Positions 1-7,297 are shown, counted from the first letter of the stretch. The stretch is DNA of 41,141 nt from DSNY01 sp016861185 (GCA_030263275.1 SZOR01000025.1:1-41141), one strand, 5' to 3'. Notes: generated by a model not told the origin, from the letters alone. Made by a program: numbers and translations.

Positions 1-210
1 GGCGCCGCCGGCGCCCACGAAGCGGCCCTGCGCGTCGCGCGGCCGCGCGAGCGCGCCCGCACTACGGCCGACGCGTTCGAACGCGCGCGAGGCGCGAGCG
101 CCTTCCTGCTCGGCTGCCGTCGAGAGCTTCTGAAGCTCCTTCTGCGCGCCGGCGACGGCGGCTTTGAGGCCGCCGAACTCGGCGGCGATGCGGATCAGTA
201 GGTCGGACAC
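1..210 (-). CDS. Probable phage tail tape-measure protein, N-terminus (cut by window edge)
   Basis: The GTG at 208-210 opens a frame running off the left edge; about 70 residues are visible. The protein begins MSDLLIRIAAEFGGLKAAV and continues into Ala/Lys/Glu-rich helix (QKELQKLSTAAEQEGA, then RAFERVGRSAGALARP). This amphipathic start resembles many tape-measure proteins, which set tail length and occupy the tail lumen. An AGAGG Shine-Dalgarno lies 8 bases before the GTG, and an in-frame TGA just upstream rules out an earlier start. The position downstream of portal and small structural genes fits. The call rests on the N-terminus alone; another coiled-coil structural protein is possible. 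Confidence 0.55.
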   Translation of the reverse strand, partial: MSDLLIRIAAEFGGLKAAVAGAQKELQKLSTAAEQEGARASRAFERVGRSAGALARPRDAQGRFVGAGGA

Positions 211-222
211 TTCGGAAACCTC

Positions 223-324
223 TCAGTCTTGCTGGAATGCGTGGCGGATCCGGCCGGCCGCACCGTGGAATCGCACTGTGGGCGCGGCCCTGGTCGGAGC
301 GCCGATCTTTCGTACTCGGCGCAT
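223..324 (-). CDS. Possible 33-residue phage protein
   Basis: A short frame (MRRVRKIGAPTRAAPTVRFH and on to FQQD) fills the gap between the 203-residue gene, which stops at 329, and the tape-measure start at 210. The ATG comes 4 bases after the upstream stop with an AGGG just before it, and its stop is 12 bases before the next start. That spacing matches the coupled layout of the neighbours. Phages often encode a very small tail-assembly protein just before the tape measure, but I see no recognisable motif. It is strongly basic and may not be translated. Confidence 0.3.
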   Translation of the reverse strand: MRRVRKIGAPTRAAPTVRFHGAAGRIRHAFQQD

Positions 325-328
325 CGCC

Positions 329-940
329 CTACGCGGCGCCTTGGCCGGTCGCGGCGAGCTCGCGCTCGTCGAACCACAGGCCGGAATCGGGGTCGCGGAC
401 CTTCAGACCGATGTAGAGCCCGGAGCCGTAGGCGTGCTCGATCTCCCGCGCCTTCGCGATGGCCGCGACAGCGGCGTTGAGCGCCGGCGCGTACTCGCGC
501 GCGATGAGTTGCGCCATCAGCGCACTACCGAGCGCGCCGTCGGCCTTCACGGACGCCAGGCGCAGCGCTTCGGCCTTCTTCTCCTGCTCGGCCAGCATGT
601 CGCGCACGGCCGGAATCACGACCTCGGCTTCGCGGCGGCGAGCTGCGGCCGCTTCGACAGCCTCGCGCGCATCGGCGAGCTTCTTCGCTGCATCCTTCGC
701 GCCCGGGCTGCCGAGCACGCGCGCCTTGATCTCGAGCTCGGTCGCGGCGGCGAGCGCGGCGTCCAGATCGGGGCGCGGCTTGGCCTGGTCCTGAAACTTC
801 GCGAGTTCGGCGCGCAGCGCGGCGGCGCGATCGGCCTCGACCTGGTACGTGGCGCGCGCCTCGTCGGCCTTGGCTTTCAGCGCGGCGATCTCCTCGTCGG
901 AGGGCGCGGGCTTGAAGAACTGCAAAACGGTGGTGCTCAT
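329..940 (-). CDS. Phage coiled-coil protein, unknown function (203 aa)
   Basis: I do not recognise a family. Residues about 12-165 are Ala/Glu/Lys/Arg-rich and strongly helical (SDEEIAALKAKADEARAT, KDAAKKLADAREAVEAAAARR), suggesting a long coiled coil. The C-terminus (about 165-203) is less helical and ends in ELAATGQGAA. The start codon overlaps the stop of the preceding gene (ATGA at 937-940), implying translational coupling. Its place between the portal/F gene and the tape measure suggests a virion or assembly protein such as a scaffold or head-tail component, but this is positional inference only. Confidence 0.7.
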   Translation of the reverse strand: MSTTVLQFFKPAPSDEEIAALKAKADEARATYQVEADRAAALRAELAKFQDQAKPRPDLDAALAAATELEIKARVLGSPGAKDAAKKLADAREAVEAAAARRREAEVVIPAVRDMLAEQEKKAEALRLASVKADGALGSALMAQLIAREYAPALNAAVAAIAKAREIEHAYGSGLYIGLKVRDPDSGLWFDERELAATGQGAA

Positions 941-1326
941 CGACTGCCTTTCGTTGGTTGGGGGAGTGTCGTCAGGGTCCAGACGGTTGCGGTCCGGCCC
1001 CCGGTTTCGATCGCCGAGCGGACGACGGCGCCGGCGCGCTCGAAGCGTTCGAGGATTTCGTGCAGATCGTCCGCACGCATCTTGCGGCGCGCGAGGCGAT
1101 GGATCTCCGTCGTCTTCAGCCCCGCAGCGCCGGCCTCGCGCAGAGCACGGATCAGCACGCGCTCGAATTCGGCCGGGCGTTGCGAGCGAGTCGCCGCGCG
1201 GCTCGCCTCTGCGGCCTGCCGCTCGTGCTGGTAGCGCTCGAAGCTCGCACGCTCGGATGCTGCGCGGACAGATTCCCGGATCGCGGACTCCTGCGCGAGC
1301 TGCGCGAACTCGTCGGGCTCGCTCAT
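937..1326 (-). CDS. Phage winged-helix-like protein, unknown role (129 aa)
   Basis: The N-terminal half is a charged helix rich in Glu, Arg and Ala. Residues about 50-120 (EFERVLIRALREAGAAGLKT, IHRLARRKMRADDLHEILER, AGAVVRS followed by the beta-wing-like TATVWTL) look like a small winged-helix fold of the kind seen in replication and regulatory proteins. The ATG overlaps the stop of the portal/F fusion (ATGA) and its stop overlaps the next start, so it is embedded in a coupled operon. A DNA-binding-type protein among structural genes is unusual. A transcriptional or packaging role is possible but unproven. Confidence 0.65.
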   Translation of the reverse strand: MSEPDEFAQLAQESAIRESVRAASERASFERYQHERQAAEASRAATRSQRPAEFERVLIRALREAGAAGLKTTEIHRLARRKMRADDLHEILERFERAGAVVRSAIETGGRTATVWTLTTLPQPTKGSR

Positions 1327-3614
1327 CGCGCTGCCACCTGCAAGTCGTCGGCCAGGGCGAGCACGGCGGCGAGCGCGTCGAGCGGATCGGCCGAAAGCTT
1401 CCGCTCGCGCTCGAGCTGCGCGAGTGCAGCGGCGAGATAGCCGCCCGGATCGGGCGCCGTGCCGTTGCGGATCTCGGCGAGCGCGTACTCGGCGCCGGCG
1501 CGTTCAGAAGCGCGGTCGGTCGCCTCGCGCAGCTTGGCCGTGTCGACCTTCGCTGCGGTCTTCGGCGCGGCCTTGCGCGCCGCGACCTTCGGCAGCTCGG
1601 CGGCCGATCGCTTCGCCACCGCGCGCAGCGGCGAGGGCAGCGCTTCGATCTTCTCGTCGAGCAGCGCGCGCAGCCGTGCGGCGTTGTCGCGGCCGACGTT
1701 GCGATCGAAGCCCGGGTCGATGCCGTTCGGCACGACGTGCGTGCGTCCGGTGCGCGGGTTGCGCCACTTGCGCGAGCCGTCGTCCGGCGCGCGCGGCGAT
1801 TCCTTGAACCCGAACGCCTCGATCTCGTCCTTCGTCAGTTGGATCACTCCGCAACGGCAGTTCCAGCCGTTCGGCGGGTAGTGCGTGCGCCACCAGCGAT
1901 GCGAGACCGGCAGCACGGTTTCGTCCCACGACGCATGCAGCTCGCGCGTGCGGCCGTCATCGACCGCGTCGTACATGAGGTAAGGCGCGACCTTCGCCTG
2001 CGACTCGATCGTCTGCCACTTCTGCGCGGCGTACGCGGCCTGCATGTTGGTGCGGAAGATCGTTTCGAGGCGCGCGGGTGAGCCGAGCTGCGCCTGCACG
2101 ACTTTGCCCGTCAGCGGATCGACGACGGCTTTGCGGCCCCACCATCCGGCCTTTTGCAGCGTCGGCATCAGCTCGTCGGCCCACTGCCTGAACGGCGTGC
2201 CGTTGGCGAGCGCGGATTCGAGCGAGGCTTGCACCTCGGCGAGCAGATCGGCGTCCATCATCTTGGCAACGGTGAACGCCTCGTCGTGCGCGGCGCCGAG
2301 CATGTCGGCGTAGCTGAAGGTCCGCTTCAAGCCCTTGGCGGTGAAGTAGCGAATCGCTGCGCGCGGCTCCGTATCGAACGAGGCGCCGATCTGGACCTTG
2401 ACCGGATCGGCGAAGTCGGCCGCGTCGGGTTTCGATGGGGCGGCCGACCGGCTGCGCACCCACCCATGGCCATACGTCTCGCGGACATACTCCTCGGTCG
2501 GCTCGAACCCCATCGAAACGATTCGCGCGTCGCGCTCGGCGCGCCGCACCTGGTCGGCGGCCGGCTCCACATCGCGCCAGATGCGCGGCGGCGTCGCGCC
2601 CGGGAAGTTCCACTCGGTCCACCACGTCAGCGGCCCGCGCCGGAACGATTCGCAGATCAGGTCCGCGTCGGCCTTCACGACGTCGTCGGCGACGCCTTCG
2701 TGCACCTGCGCCTGCGCGCGACTGCTGCCGTTGTCCGTGGTCATCGTCTGCGACAGCACGACCTTCGCGATTGCCGCGTCCATCGCGCTCTTCAGCGACT
2801 CGTAGTCGGCCGCGCCGGAGCGCGCCGCCTCGAGCAGCTCGATCACCATGTTGTCGGGCACGACCACGCCGGCGTCGGTGGCGATGTTCTTCAGCACGCC
2901 GATCGCCTTCGCGCGCATGGCCTGATCCTCGATCTGACCCGGCGGCAGCTTGGCAAGCGAGGTCGGCTGACCGAACTTCTCGAGGAAGACGAGCCAGAAC
3001 TTGATGTTCGACCGCTTGAAGAAAACGGGCCAGTACAGCGCGTGCGCCAGGCCGAGCCCGTACGGCTCGTCGTGGTGATCGGCGCCGGTCGCGAGCGTCC
3101 AGAACTTCTGCTCGGGCATGCGCAGCAGCCCGCCCGGCGCATTCAAGTACAGCGCGCCGGACATGCCGAAGCGGAAGCGCGCGCGATCGCGCACGACGAT
3201 TGAGCCGAAGCGCACCATGTCGCCGTCGAGCCGCCAGAGGATCTCCGCCACACCCCACCCGTAGAACACGGCGTAGAGCATCTTGTCGGTGATGTCGTCC
3301 CATGGCAGGGTTTGCAGCTCGGCGGCAAACGCTTCGGCCGCGGCTTGCGACGCCGCGTCACCGGCGCCGGCGTCGATCTTTGTCTCGGCCGCGATCACGC
3401 GCCGACGCCGCTGCTGAAACGTGCTCGCCACCTGGTCGTCGCGCAGCAGCTCGCGGTAGACGGCGAGATTGCCGATGCCACCCCGCGCGCGCAGCACGGA
3501 GTCGGCGGGCGACAGCACGTCGGTGTACGGACTCGTCCGCGCCGACGGATGCATCAGCAGGCGGTCGGGCGGGGCGATCTCCGCGGTTACGGGTTTCGCG
3601 ACTTCTTCAGTCAT
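1323..3614 (-). CDS. Fused phage portal (DUF935/Mu gp29-like) and Mu-F head-morphogenesis protein
   Basis: This 763-residue protein joins two virion proteins that are separate in phage Mu. Residues about 15-390 match the DUF935 portal family (DNA-entry ring of the head): an early LLRDDQVASTFQQRR segment, GWGVAEILW near 120, YGLGLAHALYWPVFFKR near 185-201 and EKFGQPTSLAKLP near 212-224. Residues about 415-640 match the Mu F/SPP1 gp7 minor head protein family, with IFRTNMQAAYAAQKW at 519-533 and the hallmark WWRTHYPPNGWNCRCGV at 574-590. The C-terminus (about 650-763) is Lys/Ala-rich and helical. I chose the ATG at 3614 (MTEEVAKP) over an upstream ATG because it overlaps the preceding stop by 8 bases and the upstream extension is Arg/Ser-rich without family features. 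Assignment of both halves is firm; the fusion itself is the notable point. Confidence 0.88.
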   Translation of the reverse strand: MTEEVAKPVTAEIAPPDRLLMHPSARTSPYTDVLSPADSVLRARGGIGNLAVYRELLRDDQVASTFQQRRRRVIAAETKIDAGAGDAASQAAAEAFAAELQTLPWDDITDKMLYAVFYGWGVAEILWRLDGDMVRFGSIVVRDRARFRFGMSGALYLNAPGGLLRMPEQKFWTLATGADHHDEPYGLGLAHALYWPVFFKRSNIKFWLVFLEKFGQPTSLAKLPPGQIEDQAMRAKAIGVLKNIATDAGVVVPDNMVIELLEAARSGAADYESLKSAMDAAIAKVVLSQTMTTDNGSSRAQAQVHEGVADDVVKADADLICESFRRGPLTWWTEWNFPGATPPRIWRDVEPAADQVRRAERDARIVSMGFEPTEEYVRETYGHGWVRSRSAAPSKPDAADFADPVKVQIGASFDTEPRAAIRYFTAKGLKRTFSYADMLGAAHDEAFTVAKMMDADLLAEVQASLESALANGTPFRQWADELMPTLQKAGWWGRKAVVDPLTGKVVQAQLGSPARLETIFRTNMQAAYAAQKWQTIESQAKVAPYLMYDAVDDGRTRELHASWDETVLPVSHRWWRTHYPPNGWNCRCGVIQLTKDEIEAFGFKESPRAPDDGSRKWRNPRTGRTHVVPNGIDPGFDRNVGRDNAARLRALLDEKIEALPSPLRAVAKRSAAELPKVAARKAAPKTAAKVDTAKLREATDRASERAGAEYALAEIRNGTAPDPGGYLAAALAQLERERKLSADPLDALAAVLALADDLQVAAR

Positions 3615-3879
3615 TCGGGTCGTCCTCGATCTGGCGCTGCCGCGCAAATCCAATGTCCTCGGCGTGTCGGCGCAGCGCGATTTGCACGGTGGCCGGGCCG
3701 ATGCCGAGCTGCCTCGCAATCGCCCATCGCGAGCGGCCGGCCTTCGCCAGCGCGACGATCTGCGCGTCGCGTGCCTCGCGCCGGGCGAGTTCGTCAGCGG
3801 GCGGGTGAAGGGCCCGGAGGGGTTCGAAGGAAAAATGCTCCCCCGAGACCGGCGCGGCTAGTGGCTCTCCGGATTCCAC
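3607..3879 (-). CDS. Small phage helix-turn-helix protein (90 aa)
   Basis: A GTG start at 3877-3879 follows GGAGAGGA at good spacing. It lies inside the end of the preceding gene (22-base overlap), and the stop overlaps the portal/F start by 8 bases. The C-terminal half holds a clear helix-turn-helix: IVALAKAGRSRWAIARQLGI followed by the recognition-helix-like GPATVQIALRRHAEDIG. The first 35 residues look disordered. Immediately before a portal gene, such a protein could be a small terminase subunit or a late regulator; I cannot decide which. No large terminase gene lies between it and the portal, which makes the terminase idea weaker. Confidence 0.65.
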   Translation of the reverse strand: MESGEPLAAPVSGEHFSFEPLRALHPPADELARREARDAQIVALAKAGRSRWAIARQLGIGPATVQIALRRHAEDIGFARQRQIEDDPND

Positions 3880-4172
3880 CGTTTCCTCTCCGCCAATTCG
3901 CCCGCCGCCATTCCCCCGCGAACGTGCGCGATCAGGTCCCGCAGGGCTGCTTCCGCTCGCTCGGGCTGCTCCGCCGCCTCGGCACGAAAGGCCGCGCAAT
4001 CGGCCTCGCTCCATGCGAGCACCGCACGCGCATCGGCGAGCAGCCGCTCGAGCTGGCGCCCACCGAGCAGCGCCGCGATCTGCGCTCGGCACTCCGCCGG
4101 CGTCGGCGGCGGCACGCGGACGCGCAGCAGCGCGTCGGGGCGCGGCCAAGTCGGGCGAGCTGTCGCCCGCAT
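3858..4172 (-). CDS. Phage protein of unknown function (104 aa)
   Basis: I recognise no family. The protein starts MRATARPTWPRPDALLRVRV, then is mainly helical and Ala/Glu-rich (RAQIAALLGGRQLERLLADA, AEAALRDLIAHVRGGMAAGE), with no membrane segment or signal peptide. The ATG shares one base with the upstream stop (TGATG at 4170-4174), so translation is probably coupled to the paralogous pair upstream. The codon choice and GC-rich third positions match its neighbours. Confidence 0.6.
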   Translation of the reverse strand: MRATARPTWPRPDALLRVRVPPPTPAECRAQIAALLGGRQLERLLADARAVLAWSEADCAAFRAEAAEQPERAEAALRDLIAHVRGGMAAGELAERKRWNPESH

Positions 4173-4531
4173 CAGTGCAGCACTCCCGCGTTGCCGAAGA
4201 TGCGTCGCAGCGCCGCCTCGTCTTCGGGCCCGAGGCACGCACGCCAGAGGATCGGGCGGCCGATCTTCCGGTGCGCCTGGTTCATCGCGTCGACGAGGGC
4301 GCCCTCTGCGGACCACGTTGCCGCGAACTCGGCGATTCGTGCACCCGGCGCGCCGGCGATCGCGGCGAACCGCTCGCCGCGGTCGCGAGCGATGTGCACG
4401 ATCGGATACCACGCGCGCATGATCTCGCGCAGCTCGTCATCGTCGAGCGCGGGCGCGTTCAGATCGATCAGGACGCCGATCGCGTACTGCACACCTGCGA
4501 AGGCACCATTCGGCAGGCGATCGTTCGGCAT
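4172..4531 (-). CDS. Phage protein, second member of a tandem paralogous pair (119 aa)
   Basis: By eye this protein aligns along its length with its upstream neighbour at 4531-4890: both have 119 residues and share the pattern GV..DL..P.LD...L, W..IV..A...G.R, IAG..GA...F, A...L..A...AH and LR..FG..G.LH. The family is unknown to me. There is no signal peptide or membrane segment. The ATG at 4529-4531 (MPNDRLPNGAFAG) shares one base with the upstream stop. Local duplication followed by divergence is the simplest origin. Confidence 0.7.
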   Translation of the reverse strand: MPNDRLPNGAFAGVQYAIGVLIDLNAPALDDDELREIMRAWYPIVHIARDRGERFAAIAGAPGARIAEFAATWSAEGALVDAMNQAHRKIGRPILWRACLGPEDEAALRRIFGNAGVLH

Positions 4532-4890
4532 CACGCCTCCCCGTCCGGTCCGGCGGCATGCAGGCCGAGGGCGCCGAACAGCACGCCGCGAAGCTGCGGG
4601 TCGGCGAACAGCGTCCAACGGGTTGCGCCGCCGTCAACGTGGCAGAGCTCGCCGAGCCGCGCATGTGCGTAATGCACGGCCGCGAGCACGTCGTCGGCGT
4701 ACAGCTCGATCGACAAGAACGCCGCCTCGTCAGCGCCGAGCACGCCGGCTGCAATGACGTACCGCGCGCCGTGCCGCTCGGCGAACTCGACGATCTGCGC
4801 CCAGGGCCCGAGCGCGGCGACGAGTGCGGGCCGATCGAGCCCGGGTAGCTCCAGGTCAGCGACGACGCCGCGCGTGAAAACGTCACTCAC
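4531..4890 (-). CDS. Phage protein, first member of a tandem paralogous pair (119 aa)
   Basis: The GTG start at 4888-4890 gives MSDVFTRGVVADLELPGLDR. It overlaps the stop of the upstream gene (GTGAGTGA), with GGAGCG ahead of it as a possible ribosome site. A longer frame starting at 4914 is less likely because it would overlap the neighbour by 30 bases and add only an Arg-rich leader. The protein is predicted soluble (WAQIVEFAERHGARYVIAAG, AVHYAHARLGELCHVDGG). It is homologous to the next gene, 4172-4531. Function unknown. Confidence 0.7.
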   Translation of the reverse strand: MSDVFTRGVVADLELPGLDRPALVAALGPWAQIVEFAERHGARYVIAAGVLGADEAAFLSIELYADDVLAAVHYAHARLGELCHVDGGATRWTLFADPQLRGVLFGALGLHAAGPDGEA

Positions 4891-5221
4891 GACGCGCTCC
4901 GCTCGTCGCTGCAATCTCCCGGCCGTGCACGGGTTGCGACGCGGGACGTGCAGTCATGCTGCGCTCGAATCGCGAACGACGAACGCGGCCGAACAGCTCG
5001 TCGGCTGTCCGCTCGGCGAGCAGCGCCGCGCGGATCGCGCGGTAGTTCGCGCGAATCATCCGCACCAGCTCCGGCGTGAGGAGGCGGCCAGGATCACCTT
5101 TCATCGTGCCGTCCTCATCGATCCACAGATCGACGCCGGCTTCGATGACGCGCTCGAGCACGGCGAAGGCATCCTCGGTTTCGAGCATCGCTTGCGCAGG
5201 GGGAAGCGCGGTTCGGGTCAT
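4883..5221 (-). CDS. TubC_N-like docking-domain protein in prophage (112 aa)
   Basis: Residues about 20-70 (FAVLERVIEAGVDLWIDEDG, then a small polar stretch, LLTPELVRMIRANYRAIRAALLAE) follow the pattern of the TubC N-terminal docking domain: a helix, a GV.LW hairpin, then LTPEL and a helix carrying alternating hydrophobics. In polyketide/peptide synthetases this fold joins subunits; stand-alone versions in phages and mobile elements have no established role that I know. The remaining 40 residues are Arg-rich and probably disordered. A GGAGAGACG site precedes the ATG. Family assignment is by motif resemblance only. Confidence 0.6.
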   Translation of the reverse strand: MTRTALPPAQAMLETEDAFAVLERVIEAGVDLWIDEDGTMKGDPGRLLTPELVRMIRANYRAIRAALLAERTADELFGRVRRSRFERSMTARPASQPVHGREIAATSGARRE

Positions 5222-5245
5222 CGTCTCTCTCCGTTTGTTGTGTGG

Positions 5246-6148
5246 TCAGAATTCGCCGTTCGGGCCGATGCCGCGGCGGTAGTCGATGGTCGACATCGCC
5301 TCTGGCAGATCGCGCATCGCGATCACCGCGGGGCCTTCGGTGTGGCGGACCATGCCCAGCGCTGCTGGCGCCGGCCGCCTTGTTGCGCCCCTGGCCGGCT
5401 TCGGCTCGAATAGACCGGTCCAGCCGTTCAGCACAGACGCCTCGATCACCGCGCGCACGTCGTGCCCCTTGGCGCGGATCTCGTCGAGCTTGGCGATCGC
5501 CAGCTCGCGCGCGCGCGCCGTCATGGGCTTGCGCATGCGTCGGCGTGACTCCTCGTACGCCGACCACGCATCCGCAGGGATCCAATCGGGCAGCGCGAAG
5601 CGCGCCGGGGTCGAAGGAGGCTTGCCCCCTTCAGTACTCTTTTCTGTCACTGTCCCTGTCCCTGTCCCTGTCCCTTGCATTGCCGCGGGTGATGCCGTGG
5701 GACATGCCGCGGCATATGCCGCGGCATCAGGGACGGGGCTGCTGCACCGTCGCTCGACGGTGCTCCAGCGTTTGCGCGCGCGCTCCCGCTGCGCGAGTCG
5801 ATGAGCCCACGCTTCGCGGGCCTTGTCGGCGATGACCGAGTGATACCAGCGGCCATCGGCGCACAGGATCCAGCCGCGCATCGCCATCGGGCGGACCGAC
5901 CGCCAGCGGGCGCCGGCGCCGGACAGATGCGCGAGCACGCGATCATCGTCGGGCAAGCTGGCGGCCGGGACTTGTGTCCAAGACTTGCACCAGAGTGCGA
6001 CAGCAGCCTTGAACTCGTCGCCGCTAGAAAGCGCAAAGAGATCGGAGTCGAGTAGCCGCGCAACGTCTAGCGGCATGAACGGCATCCCGCGCAAGTCGAC
6101 TTCCGGCGGGAGCAGAGGAGGAGGGAGATTCGCGTCGAGGCTCGTCAT
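5246..6148 (-). CDS. DUF1376 (YdaU-like) phage protein, possible replication protein (300 aa)
   Basis: The N-terminal domain (about 18-115: MPFMPLDVARLLDSDLFALS, KAAVALWCKSWTQVPAASLP, VLAHLSG, then GWILCADGRWYHSVI) fits DUF1376, a family common in the replication region of lambdoid and related prophages. A low-complexity linker (about 145-185) is encoded by tandem DNA repeats and reads AAAYAAACPTASPAAMQ then GTGTGTGTVTEK. The C-terminal part (about 195-300) has a helical segment (AWSAYEESRRRMRKPMTARA, AIAKLDEIRAKGHDVRAVI, LNGWTGLFEP) typical of phage replication-associated proteins. I chose the ATG at 6148 because it overlaps the preceding stop (ATGA) and the extension above it is Arg-rich. 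A replication role is inference from family and context. Confidence 0.75.
   Translation of the reverse strand: MTSLDANLPPPLLPPEVDLRGMPFMPLDVARLLDSDLFALSSGDEFKAAVALWCKSWTQVPAASLPDDDRVLAHLSGAGARWRSVRPMAMRGWILCADGRWYHSVIADKAREAWAHRLAQRERARKRWSTVERRCSSPVPDAAAYAAACPTASPAAMQGTGTGTGTVTEKSTEGGKPPSTPARFALPDWIPADAWSAYEESRRRMRKPMTARARELAIAKLDEIRAKGHDVRAVIEASVLNGWTGLFEPKPARGATRRPAPAALGMVRHTEGPAVIAMRDLPEAMSTIDYRRGIGPNGEF
5650..5728. repeat. Two adjacent tandem repeats inside the DUF1376 gene (possible phage origin)
   Basis: Within the coding region lie about four copies of a hexamer (ctgtcc, 5650-5675), followed by four 12-base units starting tgccgc/tgccgt at 5681, 5693, 5705 and 5717, in exact register. 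The last two units form a perfect 24-base palindrome at 5704-5727 (left arm atgccgcggcat, then its complement). Direct repeats inside a replication gene recall the lambda O origin. Both units are multiples of three, so copy-number change would keep the frame. Confidence 0.6.
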
Positions 6149-6426
6149 AGTTTGGCCGGCCTCTGTTCCGCTGCCCTGAGGACGCGCAACAGCGTGCGCC
6201 GCTCGAACAGCGCTTCGCCGCCGCCGTCGAACGCGACGCAGCACAGCGTGCGGTTATCGTGCGGGTCGGTCATGGGGCCGACGTATCGCGCGGTACGTCC
6301 GGTCGCCATACGCAGGCGCTCGCCGAGTACAGGCATCGCATCACCATGCCTCGGCAGCTCGATCTCGCCAGCGGGCTCGCGATCGAGTCGCGCCGCGACC
6401 GCGGCGAACGTCGGGTCGGCGTGCAT
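6145..6426 (-). CDS. Phage protein of unknown function (93 aa)
   Basis: No family recognised. The sequence (MHADPTFAAVAARLDREPAG, ELPRHGDAMPVLGERLRMAT, RTARYVGPMTDPHDNRTLCC, VAFDGGGEALFERRTLLRVL) suggests a small compact beta-rich domain, with a Cys pair near residue 62. The ATG overlaps the stop of the HTH gene upstream, and its own stop overlaps the DUF1376 start (ATGA), so the three are probably translated together. Confidence 0.6.
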   Translation of the reverse strand: MHADPTFAAVAARLDREPAGEIELPRHGDAMPVLGERLRMATGRTARYVGPMTDPHDNRTLCCVAFDGGGEALFERRTLLRVLRAAEQRPAKL

Positions 6427-6698
6427 CAGCGCGCCCCGATCCGCTGTTCACCGAGTTGCGCAGCACGCGCACGCAACTTGCCGGCGCGCAGTTGCTCGGG
6501 CTCGGGCCGTTGGCCGATGCCGGTGAGCGACGCCGCCCAGCGCTGCACGTCGGATGCTCGCCAGCGGACGGTGCGTGGTGCGAGTGCTACCGGCTCGATC
6601 CCCGCGAGCTTCATTTGTGTGCGGAACGATTTCTCGCTAATGCCGCATAGGCTCGCCGCCTCGGCATGCGTGAGCAGGATCTTCGTGTTCGTGGTCAT
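6426..6698 (-). CDS. Small HTH protein, excisionase/AlpA-like (90 aa)
   Basis: Residues about 8-55 (LLTHAEAASLCGISEKSFRT, then MKLAGIEPVALAPRTVRW followed by ASDVQRWAASL) have the layout of AlpA/MerR-type winged-helix proteins that serve as excisionases or early regulators: an HTH, a short linker, a V-R-W wing and a closing helix. It heads the minus-strand coupled run. No clear ribosome site precedes the ATG, so it may be weakly translated or start in a short leader. It could be excisionase or an early-gene activator; the distance to the integrase (2 kb) does not help decide. Confidence 0.65.
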   Translation of the reverse strand: MTTNTKILLTHAEAASLCGISEKSFRTQMKLAGIEPVALAPRTVRWRASDVQRWAASLTGIGQRPEPEQLRAGKLRARAAQLGEQRIGAR

Positions 6699-6886
6699 GT
6701 TGCGGCGGGTGCGTAGCTGCGATGTCGTCGCAACATAGCCGCCGCAGGTGGCCGCGCCTACCGCAAGTAGTTGCCATCAGTGCGCGCGTAGCGCACGCGA
6801 CTCAGCTCGCTACTGCATGCAGCATCGCTAGTAGGCGCGGGGGGCGACAGCGCAGGGCCGGTCGCTTGTTCAGCGCTTTGGGTATA
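6699..6886. promoter_or_regulatory. Non-coding stretch with inverted repeats, likely early control region
   Basis: No credible gene in this stretch. It carries several short inverted repeats: atgttgcg (6697-6704) against cgcaacat (6729-6736), and near 6780-6797 gtgcgc against gcgcac around a short centre. It lies upstream of the HTH-led operon and downstream of the 6887-7297 gene, so repressor or excisionase binding is plausible. No convincing -35/-10 pair is visible. Confidence 0.35.
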
Positions 6887-7297
6887 TCAGCGCTCGATCC
6901 CACCGAGCACGCGCTCGCGCTCCTCGTCGATCGTGCGGCCGGTGCCCGGCAGGTACTCCTCGAAGTACCACCGCAGCGCCTCGCTGGCGTCGCCGTCGTC
7001 GCCCTCGTTGGCCTCGATCGAGCCGCGCCAGTCCGGCCCCTCATAGACGATCGTCGCCTCGCCTTGGCGCTCGAGCGCCGTCGCCTTGACGTAGTGCAGC
7101 GCGAACGGCGTCGGCTGCTCCGGTGACGCATAGGCCGGCTCGACGAAGCCGAAGCCGTCCGGCGTGTCCCACACCCACACGGCCGGCCGCGTCATGTAGA
7201 AGCCGTTCGGCGCACGCATGAACACGACCGCGCCGCGGCGCCAGTTCTTCGCGAGCTCGTCGATCATCGGGCGGTCAGGCAGCACCGACCAAGTCAT
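6887..7297 (-). CDS. Phage hypothetical protein (136 aa)
   Basis: Not recognised. The frame continues to 7417, but the upstream 40 residues are Arg-rich and overlap the promoter of the divergent gene, so I use the ATG at 7297 (MTWSVLPDRPMIDELAKNWR). A middle segment with many aromatics (GFYMTRPAVWVWDTPDGFGF, EPAYASP) suggests a small beta-sheet protein. The end is acidic and helical (EALRWYFEEYLPGTGRTIDE). It has no membrane segment or signal peptide. The start is uncertain because no Shine-Dalgarno is visible. Confidence 0.55.
   Translation of the reverse strand: MTWSVLPDRPMIDELAKNWRRGAVVFMRAPNGFYMTRPAVWVWDTPDGFGFVEPAYASPEQPTPFALHYVKATALERQGEATIVYEGPDWRGSIEANEGDDGDASEALRWYFEEYLPGTGRTIDEERERVLGGIER

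Noticed and set aside
195..377. A 60-codon minus-strand frame at the left edge
   Set aside because: Arg/Pro/Ser-rich, overlaps two better-supported frames and has no ribosome site.
2154..3203. Long plus-strand frame opposite the portal/F gene
   Set aside because: GC-rich antisense shadow without ribosome site or family motif; the minus-strand protein is clearly recognisable.
5650..5675. ctgtcc hexamers as a phase-variation switch
   Set aside because: Six-base units keep the reading frame, so copy change would not switch the gene off.
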